64,000 nucleotides of DNA from Dryas octopetala (Eukaryota > Streptophyta > Magnoliopsida > Rosales > Rosaceae), in NCBI GenBank assembly GCA_963921425.1, contig OY992835.1, positions 11,842,001-11,906,000 on the forward strand, given 5' to 3'. The position numbers and the translations under genes are program-made. Shown here piece after piece: positions 9,686 to 20,411 of this stretch; positions within the stretch are counted from its first letter, which is position 1, and every line of letters begins with the position of its first letter. Under the pieces are notes generated by a model. It saw only the letters and a program-made list of their open reading frames with translations. It was not told the origin of the DNA and did no database searches.

Positions 9686-10701
9686 AAAGCCCAAGAGTCA
9701 TCACCCTGATCTTCATCTCATGAATGTGGTTGACTCCTACTTCTCAACACTCTTCGATTTACTCATGACGACGAGATTAACCCATTTTCATCAGAATATC
9801 CCAACTCTCAAACGACACAAAATCCCAGGTCGTCTTCCCCATCATCAACGACAACAGTACAAACAACCCAAGTAGTCGAATCCAGTTCAACCCATGAATA
9901 TTCATCTTCACAATCTTGTGTGGGATTTGTGTTGAAATAAAAGAGACTGATTAGATGTTCAGGATTAATGAAAGTTGTCCCCACTCATATTGCTCTGATT
10001 GTGTGACCAAATATGTGGCCACAAAGATCCAGGACAGGATACACATTTTCTCTTGTCCTGGATTGGACTATAAAGCAGTCTTGGAACCTGAGGCCTGTAG
10101 GATAATGCTGCCCCAAGAGGTCCTAGAAAGGTGGGCCAAGCCCTTTGTGAGGCACTAGTTTTGGGGGCCCAGAAAATCTACTGTCCCTTCAAGGTGTAAG
10201 GTATTTGAGAAAGAGAGAGAATTGCGTAAGCCTCAGTTAATGAGGATACGATTGTATTGATCATTATATAGAAGGCTTACATGAAGGTTTACAAGAGTCC
10301 AAGTAAAACTATAATACTGAAAGATAAATACTAGTGTAACAGATAAATACACAACATGACTACAAGATAATCAGATAAATCAACTGCTAGATAGGATTGG
10401 ATCCTTATCACTCTTATCACAAGGATTGCTCAACAAAATTGGTGATTGACAATGAAGAAGGAGATCAAGTTAATGTGAGGGAGTCAGAGTATCCTTTGTG
10501 CCATATATTGTTCTGTGCAAGGTGTCAAGTGCCATGGCATTCAGGGCTTAAGTATGAGCAGTTTCAGTGGCTGAATGAGGATGAGAGTAGTAAGCAAGAT
10601 CTAATGGTGGTGCAGCTTGCCAACAAGAACAAGTGGAAGAGGTGCCCCAGTTGCAAATTTTATATGGTGAAGACAGAAGGTTGCTTAAAAATTACTTGCA
10701 G
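9686..10701 (+). pseudogene. RBR-B: inactivated RBR ligase copy, split by a solo LTR
   Basis: Homologous to RBR-C and RBR-D at its 5' end and to RBR-A in the IBR, where it shares the GDQVNVRESE type insertion. The start codon has become AAA (9686-9688). The N-terminal part is frameshifted, and a CAG codon has become TAG just before 9955. A solo LTR interrupts the IBR at 10195. Several zinc ligands are lost (for example Cys to Tyr in ESEYPLC). The RING2 His position is Lys (GCLKITC). The donor site at 10701 remains, but exon 2 is missing downstream. It cannot encode a working ligase. Confidence 0.9.
10195..10419. mobile_element. Solo LTR with 5-bp TSD inside RBR-B
   Basis: A 225-bp insertion that begins TGTAAG and ends TTATCA, flanked by an exact 5-bp duplication caagg (10190-10194 and 10420-10424). 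Removing it and one caagg restores continuity with the RBR-D sequence. TG...CA ends plus a 5-bp duplication define an LTR. The sequence looks Copia-like, but that is impression only. No internal retrotransposon region is present, so it is a solo LTR left by recombination. Confidence 0.88.
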
Positions 10702-11893
10702 GTCAGTTTGTTTTTGGTGTTACGTTGAAAGATTTTGTCACCATCATGCTTTCTTTATCAAAGTTATTAAACAAAAATATTTATCTTGCTTTCCTTGGGT
10801 AATTTAAATGGTCTTAATTAACTCATTATGTTGCTTTTCTTTAGTGCTTTTGCATATATTAATTACTTGGTGGAACTGTGGAAGTTAATTTATTACATAT
10901 TATGAATTTTGGTGGAGCGAAAATTCTTAAACTATTACTGCCGTCTCATTTTGGTTTTTAAGTTGAATTTACCTTAAAATCATACAAATTTTGAACCGTG
11001 TGCTATTTTTGTTCCTTCCCCATCTCGTCAACATGACAAAGTGGCACACAATTCAAAATTCATACACTATTTTGAAATAAATTTAATTTAAGGACCAAAG
11101 TGATATATGCAATAGTTTAAAGACTGCTACTGCAATTGCAATTAAGTCTTATATTTTCTCACTACTTATTTTTAGTTGTTTCTTGTGTGGCATGTGTAAA
11201 TCCAAGTGATTCATTATAATTTCTTCTAACAAGTACAAATTGATTTACTTTGCTTAATTTTCTTAAACGAAAAAGTTCTTAATTTTGTTCTAGATACTTG
11301 ATGATTAACTTAAGAACAAATTATACTAGCAAAAAAGAACAAGTTATATCTCTAAATTTTCTTTTGTTAAAATAGTAATAAGGGTTAATTATAGCAAATG
11401 GACGTGACTTTTATACCTATTTTCAAATCAGGCTGCGACATTCAATTTGTTTCAATTAAGGACTCCAATCACTTATATTTCAATCAATGACTTTCCGTCG
11501 ACTCTGTTATAACATCCGTTAAAAATTGGTCATGTGTCAAGCACATGACCAATTTTTAGGGATATAATTGATATTTCTCACTATTAAAATAGTTATAAAA
11601 AAAATTAAAACAAAAGGAAGAAAATTAAATAAAAAATAAACAGAAGGAAGAAAAAAAAATTAAAAACAAACTAATAGAAGAATAAAAATTAAAAACAAAC
11701 TAAAAGGAAATTTTTTCTTGAGAAATTAAAAGTAGAAAAAGAAAGATATTAATTGTTTCAATGTTTCATTACAATTCATTACAAAGTCAAGAATACATTT
11801 ATATAGACATCTTACAGAAATTTCTAGTTTGTTAGAGAAAGTGATTGACTCATGATTATGATTACAATCCGGAAGAATGAGTGATTTACTTTT
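10702..11893. other. Decayed intron and 3' flank of RBR-B
   Basis: The intron part keeps ttagtgcttttgcat and tacttggtgga, but the exon 2 sequence is deleted. The MITE copy follows directly, then sequence shared with the DNA inserted in RBR-A (compare 7641-7830). From 11385 there is a fragment of another TIR-type element (around ggtcatgtgtcaagcacatgacc, a small palindrome) and A-rich sequence. No gene. Confidence 0.55.
10917..11145. mobile_element. Copy of the 7380-7612 MITE
   Basis: Aligns end to end with the element at the RBR-A stop codon, including the aacatgacaaagtgg core and the ttaaggaccaaagtga arm. It occupies the equivalent place behind RBR-B. Confidence 0.6.
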
Positions 11894-12806
11894 ATGGTGT
11901 GTTTGGATGGAGAAAAAAAACTTGGAATTTAAACAAAACTCAGCATTTAAGAAATTACATGTTCTAATTTCCTTGTTTAGGTCCATAAATATAAAATTTT
12001 GTAAATTATATATGAAAAAAAACTTGAGATTTGAAGGCTGTAAATTCCACTTAAATTGTTGTCATTTTCAAAATTTCAATTTTTATAAAGAAAAAAAAAG
12101 TCGTGTCCACCCATCACCTTGCCAATTAATTACAATACCACCACCACTACCATCATGCCGCCGCTACCACCACCACCACTGCCACCGCCACCGCCACCAT
12201 CACCACCACAACCATCGACACCACCTCCGCCGCCACCACCACCTCTGTCACCACTACCACCGCCACCACCGCCACCGTCACCACCAACACCAACACCGCC
12301 ACCACCACTACCACCGCCCGCTGACACCATCATCGACACCACCTTCGTCGCTGCCACCACCACAGCCGCCATTACTGCCACCACCGTCGCTGCCACCATC
12401 ACCACCATTGACACCACCACCGACACTGACACTGCCGCCACCGCCTCCATCACCAGTGCCATCACCACCACCATCGCCGTCGCCACCACCATCACCACCA
12501 CCGCCAATGTCGCCGTTGCCGCCACCTCCAATACTCCAATTTTTTCCACCACTGTTTCTCTCACCGCCCGTGGGCCATTACCCCTACTACCATCGTCAAC
12601 TCACCACAAGCATCATTTTTATTGTTGCCAGTTTGCCACCATAACCATAACTCTTTTATAAAACTATTATAAATTTCGTATTTAAATTCCATTATGATTA
12701 AATTTATCCAAACAAGAGAATTTACAGATTCTATAATTTTAAATCACGTCATTTGTAAATTCCTTAGTAGTTTCAAACTACTTCATCCAAACGCACTATT
12801 GATGAA
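11894..12806. mobile_element. Non-autonomous TIR element carrying a CCA-rich minisatellite
   Basis: Begins near gtgtgtttggatgg and ends near catccaaacgcac, which are inverted copies; similar gtttgga blocks repeat inside each arm. The centre (about 12130-12540) is a CCA/CCG-rich low-complexity array. Frames on both strands stay open there, giving apparent Pro-rich or Gly/Val-rich proteins, but no conserved domain exists. I could not identify a clean target-site duplication. Confidence 0.5.
12130..12540 (+). repeat. CCA/CCG trinucleotide-rich minisatellite
   Basis: Imperfect runs of CCA, CCG and CAC with very low T content, sharply unlike the AT-rich flanks. It sits in the middle of the TIR element at 11894-12806. 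Confidence 0.85.
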
Positions 12807-13454
12807 ATATACTACTCGTGATCCACACCTTTAAATTTAAATTAGATTTTTTTGTTTTTTACGATTTTTTGTGTCATTTTCCTTTCAAGATTTCATCATT
12901 TGGACAACCCATAAAATCCGAAGATCTAATTTGGAGAAACTTTCCATGAATTCCTTGAATTGCACTGGCTATAAAATTTGTAACTTGATCAAGTATGAGT
13001 TGAGTCTCCAACCGGCCTAACCCGCTCATGCCCACCCCTAGGATTTCTTATGATTATGTAAATGGGTATTCAAAGCTTAGGCCGACTTAAAGTCTTAAAG
13101 GGTGTTCTCTATTTAATGTTATTTTACACGTAAATAAAATGATAGCTTAAGTACATTTACATCCACTAATTATAGGGTCCATTTTAGGTTGATACACAGA
13201 TTATAAAATATTTCAAATTTTCTCATTAACTATAGAGTTCATTTCAAGTTGGTCAACAAATTATAAAACATTTCAAATTTTCCCATTAACTATAGGGTTC
13301 ATTTCAAATTAGTCCACGAACTAACAAAAAACATACAGAATAATAGACAAAACCGGGTTGACAAAAAAACCAGACCGAACCGAATTATTTATATATTTTT
13401 TATTTATCATATAAAAGATATATGTTTTAAATAAAAAATGTATAAGGTGTTTTT

Positions 13455-13535
13455 TTGCCCATGTTGGGTTTGAACCCATGACCATTTTAGGATAACGAAA
13501 GTGTAAATTCCCACTACACCACTTAGCCACTTATA
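13455..13535 (-). other. tRNA-like A-box/B-box pair, left arm
   Basis: The minus strand reads tggctaagtgg, a full match to the A-box consensus TRGYNNARNNG, and about 45 nt later ggttcaaaccc, a B-box match. It does not fold into a complete tRNA by eye, so it is not called a tRNA gene. It could be a captured SINE or tRNA fragment. Confidence 0.4.
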
Positions 13536-13939
13536 TTATTCAAGTACATGCAATAAATTTATAGGCATACTTATACTTGAAATATAATAATTTATAAAAT
13601 TATAATTGGTATTCTACACCATAACCTTATATCCTAAACCATAAAGTCTGAAACCTTATACCTTAAAAATTAACCCTATACTCTAATAATTTTAGTATAT
13701 AAACTATAAATTATAGTTTTGGACTTTTAATACTATTTTTACAATATAGAAACTATAAATTATATAAAATATAAACTAGAAGTATTTTTAGACTTTTTGC
13801 AATGATAATATTTAAATAGAGACCTAAAATAATATCTAAAAAAAAAAAAGGAATGATATATAAAATATATTTAATTTTATAAATTATTATATTTCAAGTA
13901 TCAGTATGCCTATAAATATATTGCATGTACTTGAATTTC

Positions 13940-14015
13940 ACAAGTGGTTAAGTGGTGTAGTTGGAATTCATACTTTAATTCTCCTCACAAGGTCTTGGGT
14001 TCAAACCCCAGCATA
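13940..14015 (+). other. tRNA-like A-box/B-box pair, right arm
   Basis: Mirror copy of the left-arm sequence. tggttaagtgg fits the A-box consensus, and ggttcaaaccc follows after roughly 50 nt. Both boxes survived divergence of the arms, whereas the sequence between them changed more. Confidence 0.4.
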
Positions 14016-14179
14016 TGCAAAAAACACTTTACACCGTTTTTATTCAATATATATAACTTTTATATAATATAAAATATATAAATATATATAAATAATCCGG
14101 TTTGGTCTAGTTTTTTTGTAAACCCGGTTTTATCTATAATTTTGTATGTTTTTTGTTAGTTAATGGGGAAATTTGAAAT

Positions 14180-14928
14180 AGAAAATTAGGATTAAATACC
14201 AAATCTCAATAATTTTTTGGTATACCATGAAGACCATATAATTTTTCAATTGAACTACTAAATTTAATTGTAGTTTTTTAGATTAGGTCACAAATATGTT
14301 GGCCCCTTTGATTTGAGCCTTTTCTATTTGACATTTTTATCTTTTGGCCTACATATGATGAGTGTTAGTTAAAATTTATAAAGTTTTGACAAAATTGCTC
14401 TTGAAACTTTTATATTATTTTGAAAATTTGCTAATTTAGTCTCAACTTCACATTTAGTTGTGACTGTACGACACTCACAATTTCAAATTTAGTTGTGACT
14501 GAACGACAGTCACATCTAAGCTGTAAGACAGTCACAGTTAAGTTGTGACTTACTTGAATTTTTTTTAGAGAAATTATACTACAATTTAGTATAAATAGAG
14601 GTCAAAACAATACTTTTACTCAAAATAATATATAGTATAGTGGTGTGAGTTGTCTCTTTCAATTTACCAAGATAGTCACAGTTAAGTTGTGACTGGATTG
14701 ATTTTTTTTTTAATATAATATAGTATAAATTAATGTAATATGTGTGGTGTAATATTATTTTTATTTTTTTATTGTAGTAGCATGTGATGTAATATATGTA
14801 AATTTTAATACCTTTTACTTTATTAATTTGTTTGATTTTTCAACTAGTATCTAATCTAAAATGCTATTTAATTTTGGTACCTAAACTAAAAAGTTATTGA
14901 AATTTAGTAGTTAAAATCAATGGACCTA
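14180..14928. mobile_element. Nested 749-bp element with 9-bp TSD
   Basis: Inserted in the right arm of the 13144-15063 element between exact 9-bp repeats atttgaaat (14171-14179 and 14929-14937). Subterminal inverted repeats (aaatctcaataattttttgg and its diverged complement) are visible. The interior has several copies of gttgtgactg and acagtcac. A related sequence occurs at about 58740-59010. No open reading frame. Confidence 0.7.
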
Positions 14929-15066
14929 ATTTGAAATGTTTTATAGTTCGTGGACCAACTTAAAATGAACCTTATAGTTAATAGGAAAATTTAAAATATT
15001 TTATAATTCGTGGACCAATTTAAAATAGACCCTATAATTGATGGATGTAAATGTACTTGAGCCTAA

Positions 15067-16247
15067 AATGATTTTGCATGAGATTTTTGCACTCTTAAGT
15101 CTTAACCACTATAACTAAAAGCCCACATATAATTAGCTTTCTTGAATAGAGATTAGAAGACTAATGTTGCTAACAATTAATCAATTCTCAATCCCCGTTA
15201 CGACCTATATCCTCCCTTTTCTCTCCTGTATCAAATTCAATTAATTTGGGAGCGTTGATGCTCCATAAAAATTAAAAGAAGGAAATGGAGCGTTGATGCT
15301 CCATAAATGATTAGAATTTAAACAAGTAAAAATTAAAATTTGTTAATACGAGAGTAATTTGGGTCAGGGATAAAAACTGTAATCACCCTATGTATTGATG
15401 AGGTCTGTGATCTCAAAAAGATATGGCTTTATTATTTTGCATTCATATCTTACCATAATTAAAAGTTGTTAGAGCAAAATTTCTCCAAAGGGTGCTTAAA
15501 TTTTTTAAAGATATTCTGTGTGGCCCACGTGATGTGGCGAATTTGTATAGTTTTTACACTATATGTTATTTGCTATTAAAAGATTTAAGAGATATTATTT
15601 GGAGAATCCAAATTGTCATTTTTATTACCCAGAAGCTAACTGGTGACTTTCCCTACCTATAAAATATAAATAATGCACATATGACATATCCATCTATTGT
15701 TTAAAGCAAACACAACAATAAAGGCCAAGAGAGAGAAATCTTTACTCTCTAAAGTCTAAAGTAAACTGATGGGGGTTCTCCTACAAATCGTTCTAAGCAT
15801 TTATCTTGATTTATTCTAAGGTTGCTCTAGGTATTTATCTTGGTTTATTCTAAGATTGCTATTATAAATTAAGGTATGTATTTTATGTTTATTGAATTTC
15901 GACATTAAGTTATTGTGAAAATCATGAACTTCCTCATGCATAGTATAGAAATTGGTTCAGTATGTGATTATTTTTTATCCCACAGTTGTGATATTATCTT
16001 TTGTTTTTATTAAAATACTTTTTAAGATACATATATCACAGCAAGTCAAGTCAAATCCCAAAAGGTGGAAACCCCTCAAGGAAGGAGCACTAGACTTCCA
16101 ATTGGAGATGACCTTCTTACCTAAGTTTATTATAAAGCAGTGCCACTTCTATAATTCTATATAAATTATAAACATCACAAACTGCCATGACACGATCATA
16201 GTGTTTTACTAAGAACATAAACTGCTTCTATTAAGGGAGATCAGAAC
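15067..16247. other. Spacer upstream of RBR-C
   Basis: From about 15850 it is homologous to the sequence upstream of RBR-D, marking the start of the duplicated block. A short direct repeat (ggagcgttgatgctccataa) occurs twice at 15250-15305. No gene. Confidence 0.6.
16040..16165 (+). promoter_or_regulatory. RBR-C upstream block with TATA box
   Basis: The most complete version of the conserved RBR upstream block: aaaaggtggaaacccctcaa, ggagcactagacttccaatt and a TAAGTTTATT stretch. It ends in TATATAAA at 16158-16165, about 85 bp before the ATG. Confidence 0.5.
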
Positions 16248-17432
16248 ATGGCCCAAGAGTCATCAGCCTTTGACCTCAAGAATGTGGATGACTTCTTCTT
16301 GTCAGCACTCTTTGATGAAACCCATGATGCCGATGAATCTCAATCATCACCCCAAATCTTATGTGAGATTTGTGTTGAAATGAAAGGGGATGATCAGATG
16401 TTCAAGAATGAGAGATGTGTTCACTCCTTTTGCTCTGATTGTGTGACCAAACATGTGGCCACAAAAATCCAAGACAGAATACACATTGTCACTTGTCCTG
16501 GATTGGACTGTAAAGCAGTCCTGGAAATGGAGGCCTGTTGGCCAATTCTGCCCAAGGAGGTCCTTGAAAGGTGGGACCAAGCCCTTTGTGAGGCACTGGT
16601 TCTGGGGGCCCATAAAATCTACTGTCCCTTCAAGGACTGCTCAACAGCTTTGGTGATTGACAAAGAAGATGGAGAGGTTGTGAGGCAGTCAGAGTGCCCT
16701 GTTTGCCATAGATTGTTCTGTGCAGGGTGTCAAGTGCCATGGCATCCAGGGGTTGAGTGTGAGGAGTTTCAGAGTATGAATGAGGATGAGAGAGGAAGGG
16801 AAGATCTAATGGTGAAGGAGCTTGCCAAGGAAAAGCAGTGGAAGAGGTGCCCCATGTGCAAATTTTATGTGGAGAAGACTGAAGGTTGTTTGCACATTAC
16901 TTGCAGGTCAGTGTTTGAGTTTGGTTATTGTATATGTCTCCAGAAAATTTTATCAGGCATATAATTTTATGATTGTTCCTTACATAAAGCATTTATTCAT
17001 AACTGCACCATAAATGTCACAGTCTTAAGTACTTTCTCATGTTATATGCTTAATAGATTTCAATAAGATGAAAGTTTTATCTTACTAGACGGTTTGAGTT
17101 TGAAGTGTTATGTGCTTGATTATAAATTTAGAGACTTAATCGGTTGGAATGTTATTTAAATGTATGTTCCATATTTTCATAGTACAACATAATTGACATG
17201 AGCATTACCCTTTAAATGATGATTATGCCAAATGGAACCTTGCCTCTCTCAGCATCTAAGTTTTAGTTAATGATGTAATAAAATTATTGAATAATGTAGG
17301 TTTAGTGCTTTTGCATAGTTTACTTGGTGGAAGCTTATCTATCATGTATTGTGTGTTTTCAGGTGCCATTTCCAGTTCTGCTATGGATGTGGAGCAGAAT
17401 GGACAGAGAATCATGGTGGTTGTCAGAATTGA
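16248..17432 (+). CDS. RBR-C: compact RBR-type E3 ubiquitin ligase
   Basis: Two exons, 16248-16906 and 17363-17432, join in phase to give 242 residues. RING1 starts at CEIC (39-42), the IBR at YCPFKDC (125-131) and RING2 at CPMC (201-204). C214 is the expected ubiquitin-accepting cysteine and H216 the triad histidine (GCLHITC). The protein ends four residues after the last zinc cysteine, at GGCQN. The N-terminus is only about 37 residues because roughly 79 codons present in RBR-D, including the YAQELQFQEALMAS motif, are missing in frame. Start choice: an in-frame TAA lies just upstream of this ATG. All C3HC4 and IBR zinc ligands are present, so it looks catalytically competent. It is most similar to RBR-D. 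Confidence 0.88.
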
Positions 17433-18985
17433 TTGATGAAAGGCATTGAGATGGTATAGTTATTGTTATGGTTTGTGTTGCCTAAGAAGGCTTGAGTTTA
17501 TAATATCATCAAAACTCCATATATATGAAGGAATTATATAGTTATGCTAAGTAGATTGTGGTTTTTTGAGGTTTGTCATTTCAACAACTTGATGATTGTA
17601 ACACCTGTAGAGGCATAAAATGCCTCATGCAATCAAATTTAATGGATTTTTCACTTTCTTTAAATTGGCTTCTAAATTCGAATATTTTTCTTTCTTGTCA
17701 TACACACCATTTGGTAAGTTGTATAATAAGTGAACCCTATTCTAACCATAATTGGCTCAATTCTTGTCACAATTGTGCCTACCTTTAAGTTTAGTCACAA
17801 TTCTAACCATGATATGCAAGGTAATTAAGTTAGGTAACAGCAATGGATTCATAAATTTTTTTCATGGAGGCGAGCCAGTGGACACTATCTAGCATTTATG
17901 TGAGTGTGTCACTTGTAGATTTCGATTAGATGTCAGCCTCTAATATCATCTTGGTTTGGCTTGATTTTCTCTTTGTATGTATGTGGACAATACGTTTGTA
18001 TGTGGTTAAATGAATAATTGTACGTAGGTTCAAATAGTATTCATTACTTGTTGCTTGCCCCTTGGTTGAGACATTTCAACAAACGGGTTCACCTCATTTC
18101 TATAGAAAACATTAAAAAAAAAAAAACGTGAGAGGAGGAGATTTTAATGGGTTGTTAAACTGAGGACTGGGGAAAGCTGCTGTACTCTTAATTTTTGTTA
18201 GAATTTTTAAAATTTGTTTTAGTACATTTAGTAAAGAAATATTCTAATGAAGTAATGATAAATAATTTATTATCTTTTTAGACTATGAATCAATTTTTAT
18301 ATTCAATAATTTTCTCATAACATAACATGCATGTGGATCTTATATAAAAGTAGATTTCAAATAAATATTTTATTCAAGATTACTATTATGAATTAAAGTA
18401 TGTATTGTATTGTATGTTTATTGAATTTCAAAATTAAGTTATTGCAAAAATTGTAAAGTTGGGGTGTATATATAGTATAGAAAATGGTTCTGGTATGTAA
18501 GAAATTAAATTTCAGATTATGAAAAAATTTCGAAAGTATAAAATTTTTTTTGAAATTTTGAAAATTTTTTAGATTTTGTTGAAAATTAAAACTAAAACAA
18601 TTTTAATAATTTTATATATCGAAAAATAAAAAAAGTTGAAATTTCGATAAAATTTTTGAAATTTAATTCCATTCTGGTATGTGATATCGAGAAAATTTTC
18701 AAAATTGAATTTCATGCTAGTATATGATAATTTTTCATCGCGTGTTATTATCTTTTTTTTATTAAAATAGTTTTAATATATATATGACAGCAAGTCAAGT
18801 GAAGTCAAATTCCAAAAGGCGTTAACTTCTCAAAGAAGGAGCCCTATGTTGATTACTTCATTGCAGAGCAGTGGCACTTGCCGCTTGGATAATTCTATAC
18901 AAACTGCCTGCCATGAGTCATGAGTCATGACCTGATTCGTGTTTTACTCAGAACAGAAACTGCTTCTATTAGTGGAGATCAGAAA
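17433..18985. other. RBR-C 3' flank and RBR-D upstream region
   Basis: 17433-18345 matches the 3' flank of RBR-D (20412-21290) closely, and 18380 onward matches the upstream of RBR-C. The tandem duplication junction therefore lies near 18345-18380. A small MITE (18499-18671) is present only in the D copy. No gene. Confidence 0.65.
18499..18671. mobile_element. Small MITE upstream of RBR-D
   Basis: A 173-bp AT-rich insertion with inverted ends (gaaattaaatttca near the left, tgaaatttaattcc near the right), flanked by the direct repeat ttctggtatgt (18488-18498 and 18672-18682). The RBR-C flank has the uninterrupted site (ttggttcagtatgtgatt near 15960). Confidence 0.7.
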
Positions 18986-19213
18986 ATGGCCCAAGAGTCA
19001 TCAGCCTCTGACCTTCTCATGAAGGTGGATGACTTCTACTTCTCAGCACTCTTTGATGATGATGAAACCCATGAGGACGACATTGACCCAACAACAGCAG
19101 TATCCGATTCCAAGTACGCACAAGAGTTGCAGTTCCAAGAGGCTCTAATGGCCTCTGCAGCCGCCACCGCCACCACCAACTCCCAAACGACACTCAATCT
19201 TATGTCGTTTGCC

Positions 19214-19244
<31 letters not shown>

Positions 19245-20411
19245 CAACGACAGCAATCCTAGCAACAACCCAAGTAGTCCAACTCCAATCCAGTCTATCC
19301 CATCATGAATCTCAATCATCATCCCACATCTTATGTGAGATTTGTGTTGAAATGAAAGGGCCTGATCAGATGTTCAAGAATGAGAGGTGTGTTCACTCCT
19401 TTTGCTCTGATTGTGTGACCAAACATGTGGCCACCAAAATCCAAGACAGTATACACATTGTCACTTGTCCTGGATTGGGCTGTAAAGCTATCCTGGAAAG
19501 GGAGGCCTTTAGGCCAATTCTACCCAAAGAGGTCCTTGAAAGGTGGGACCAAGCCCTTTGTGAGGCACTGGTTCTGGGGGCCCAGAAAATTTACTGTCCC
19601 TTCAAGGATTGCTCAACAGTTTTGGTGATTGACAATGAAGATGGAGAGGTTGTGAGGCAGTCAGAGTGCCCTGTTTGCCATAGATTGTTCTGTGCAGCTT
19701 GTCAAGTGCCATGGCATCCAGGGGTTGAGTGTGAGGAGTTTCACAGGCTGAATGCGGATGAGAGAGGGAGGGAAGATCTAATGGTGAAGGAGCTTGCCAA
19801 GGAGCAGCAGTGGAAGAGGTGTCCCATGTGCAAATTTTATGTGGAGAAGACTGAAGGTTGTTTGCACATTACTTGCAGGTCAGTGTTTGAGTTTGATTAT
19901 TGTATGTGTTCATCAATTTTACCAGGCATATAAGTTTATGATTGTTCCTTAAATAAAGCATTTATTCATAACTGCACCATAAATGTCACAAGTTTAAGTA
20001 CTTTCTCATGTTATATGCTTAATGGATTTCGTAAGGATGAAAGTTTATCTTACTAGACGGTTTGACGTGCTATGTTGCTTGACTATCAATTTAGAGGCTT
20101 AATCGGTTGGAATCTTATTTAAATGTATATACCATATTTACAGTACAACATAATTAACATGTCTAGATATTTAGCAAGGGAGCTTTACCCTATGATTATG
20201 CCAAAATGGAACCTTGCCTCTCTCAGCATCTAAGTTTTAGTTAATGATGTAATAAAATTATTGACTACTGTAGGTTTAGTGCTTTTGCATATTTAGCTTA
20301 CTTGGTGGAAGCTTAGCTATCATGTATTGTGATTTCAGATGCCATTTCCAGTTTTGCTACGGATGTGGAGCAGAATGGACAGAGACTCATGGTGGTTGCC
20401 AGAGAAATTGA
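18986..20411 (+). CDS. RBR-D: full-length RBR-type E3 ubiquitin ligase
   Basis: Two exons, 18986-19878 and 20339-20411, join as AG|A in phase to give 321 residues. I chose the ATG at 18986 rather than an in-frame one at 18920 because it matches the RBR-C start (MAQESSA). The N-terminal region holds an acidic stretch, the plant-RBR motif YAQELQFQEALMAS (44-57) and a Ser run at 78-86. RING1 starts at CEIC (117-120), the IBR at YCPFKDC (203-209) and RING2 at CPMC (279-282). C292 is the expected catalytic cysteine and H294 the triad histidine. The protein ends GGCQRN. This is the least altered copy and the best model for the ancestral gene. Substrates are unknown. Confidence 0.9.

Larger units (their letters stand above)
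13144..15063. mobile_element. 1.9-kb Mutator-like element with 9-bp TSD and tRNA-like arms
   Basis: Terminal inverted repeats start agcttaagtacattta (left) and its near-complement ends the right side; the arms stay homologous for several hundred bp. An exact 9-bp duplication taaaatgat flanks the element (13135-13143 and 15064-15072). Each arm carries a tRNA-like box pair (see the two separate entries). The right arm is interrupted by a nested element at 14180-14928. No transposase is encoded. Confidence 0.85.

Noticed and set aside
12119-12661. Pro-rich and Gly/Val-rich open frames of 144-255 residues on both strands
   Set aside because: They come from the CCA-rich minisatellite in a TIR element. 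Three overlapping frames are open at once, and none has a conserved domain.
13455-14015. Two candidate tRNA genes
   Set aside because: A and B boxes are present, but acceptor and anticodon stems do not form by eye; these are arms of a DNA transposon.
18920-18985. Earlier in-frame ATG for RBR-D adding 22 residues
   Set aside because: The matching part of RBR-C has a stop codon and conservation begins at MAQESS, so 18986 is the better start.
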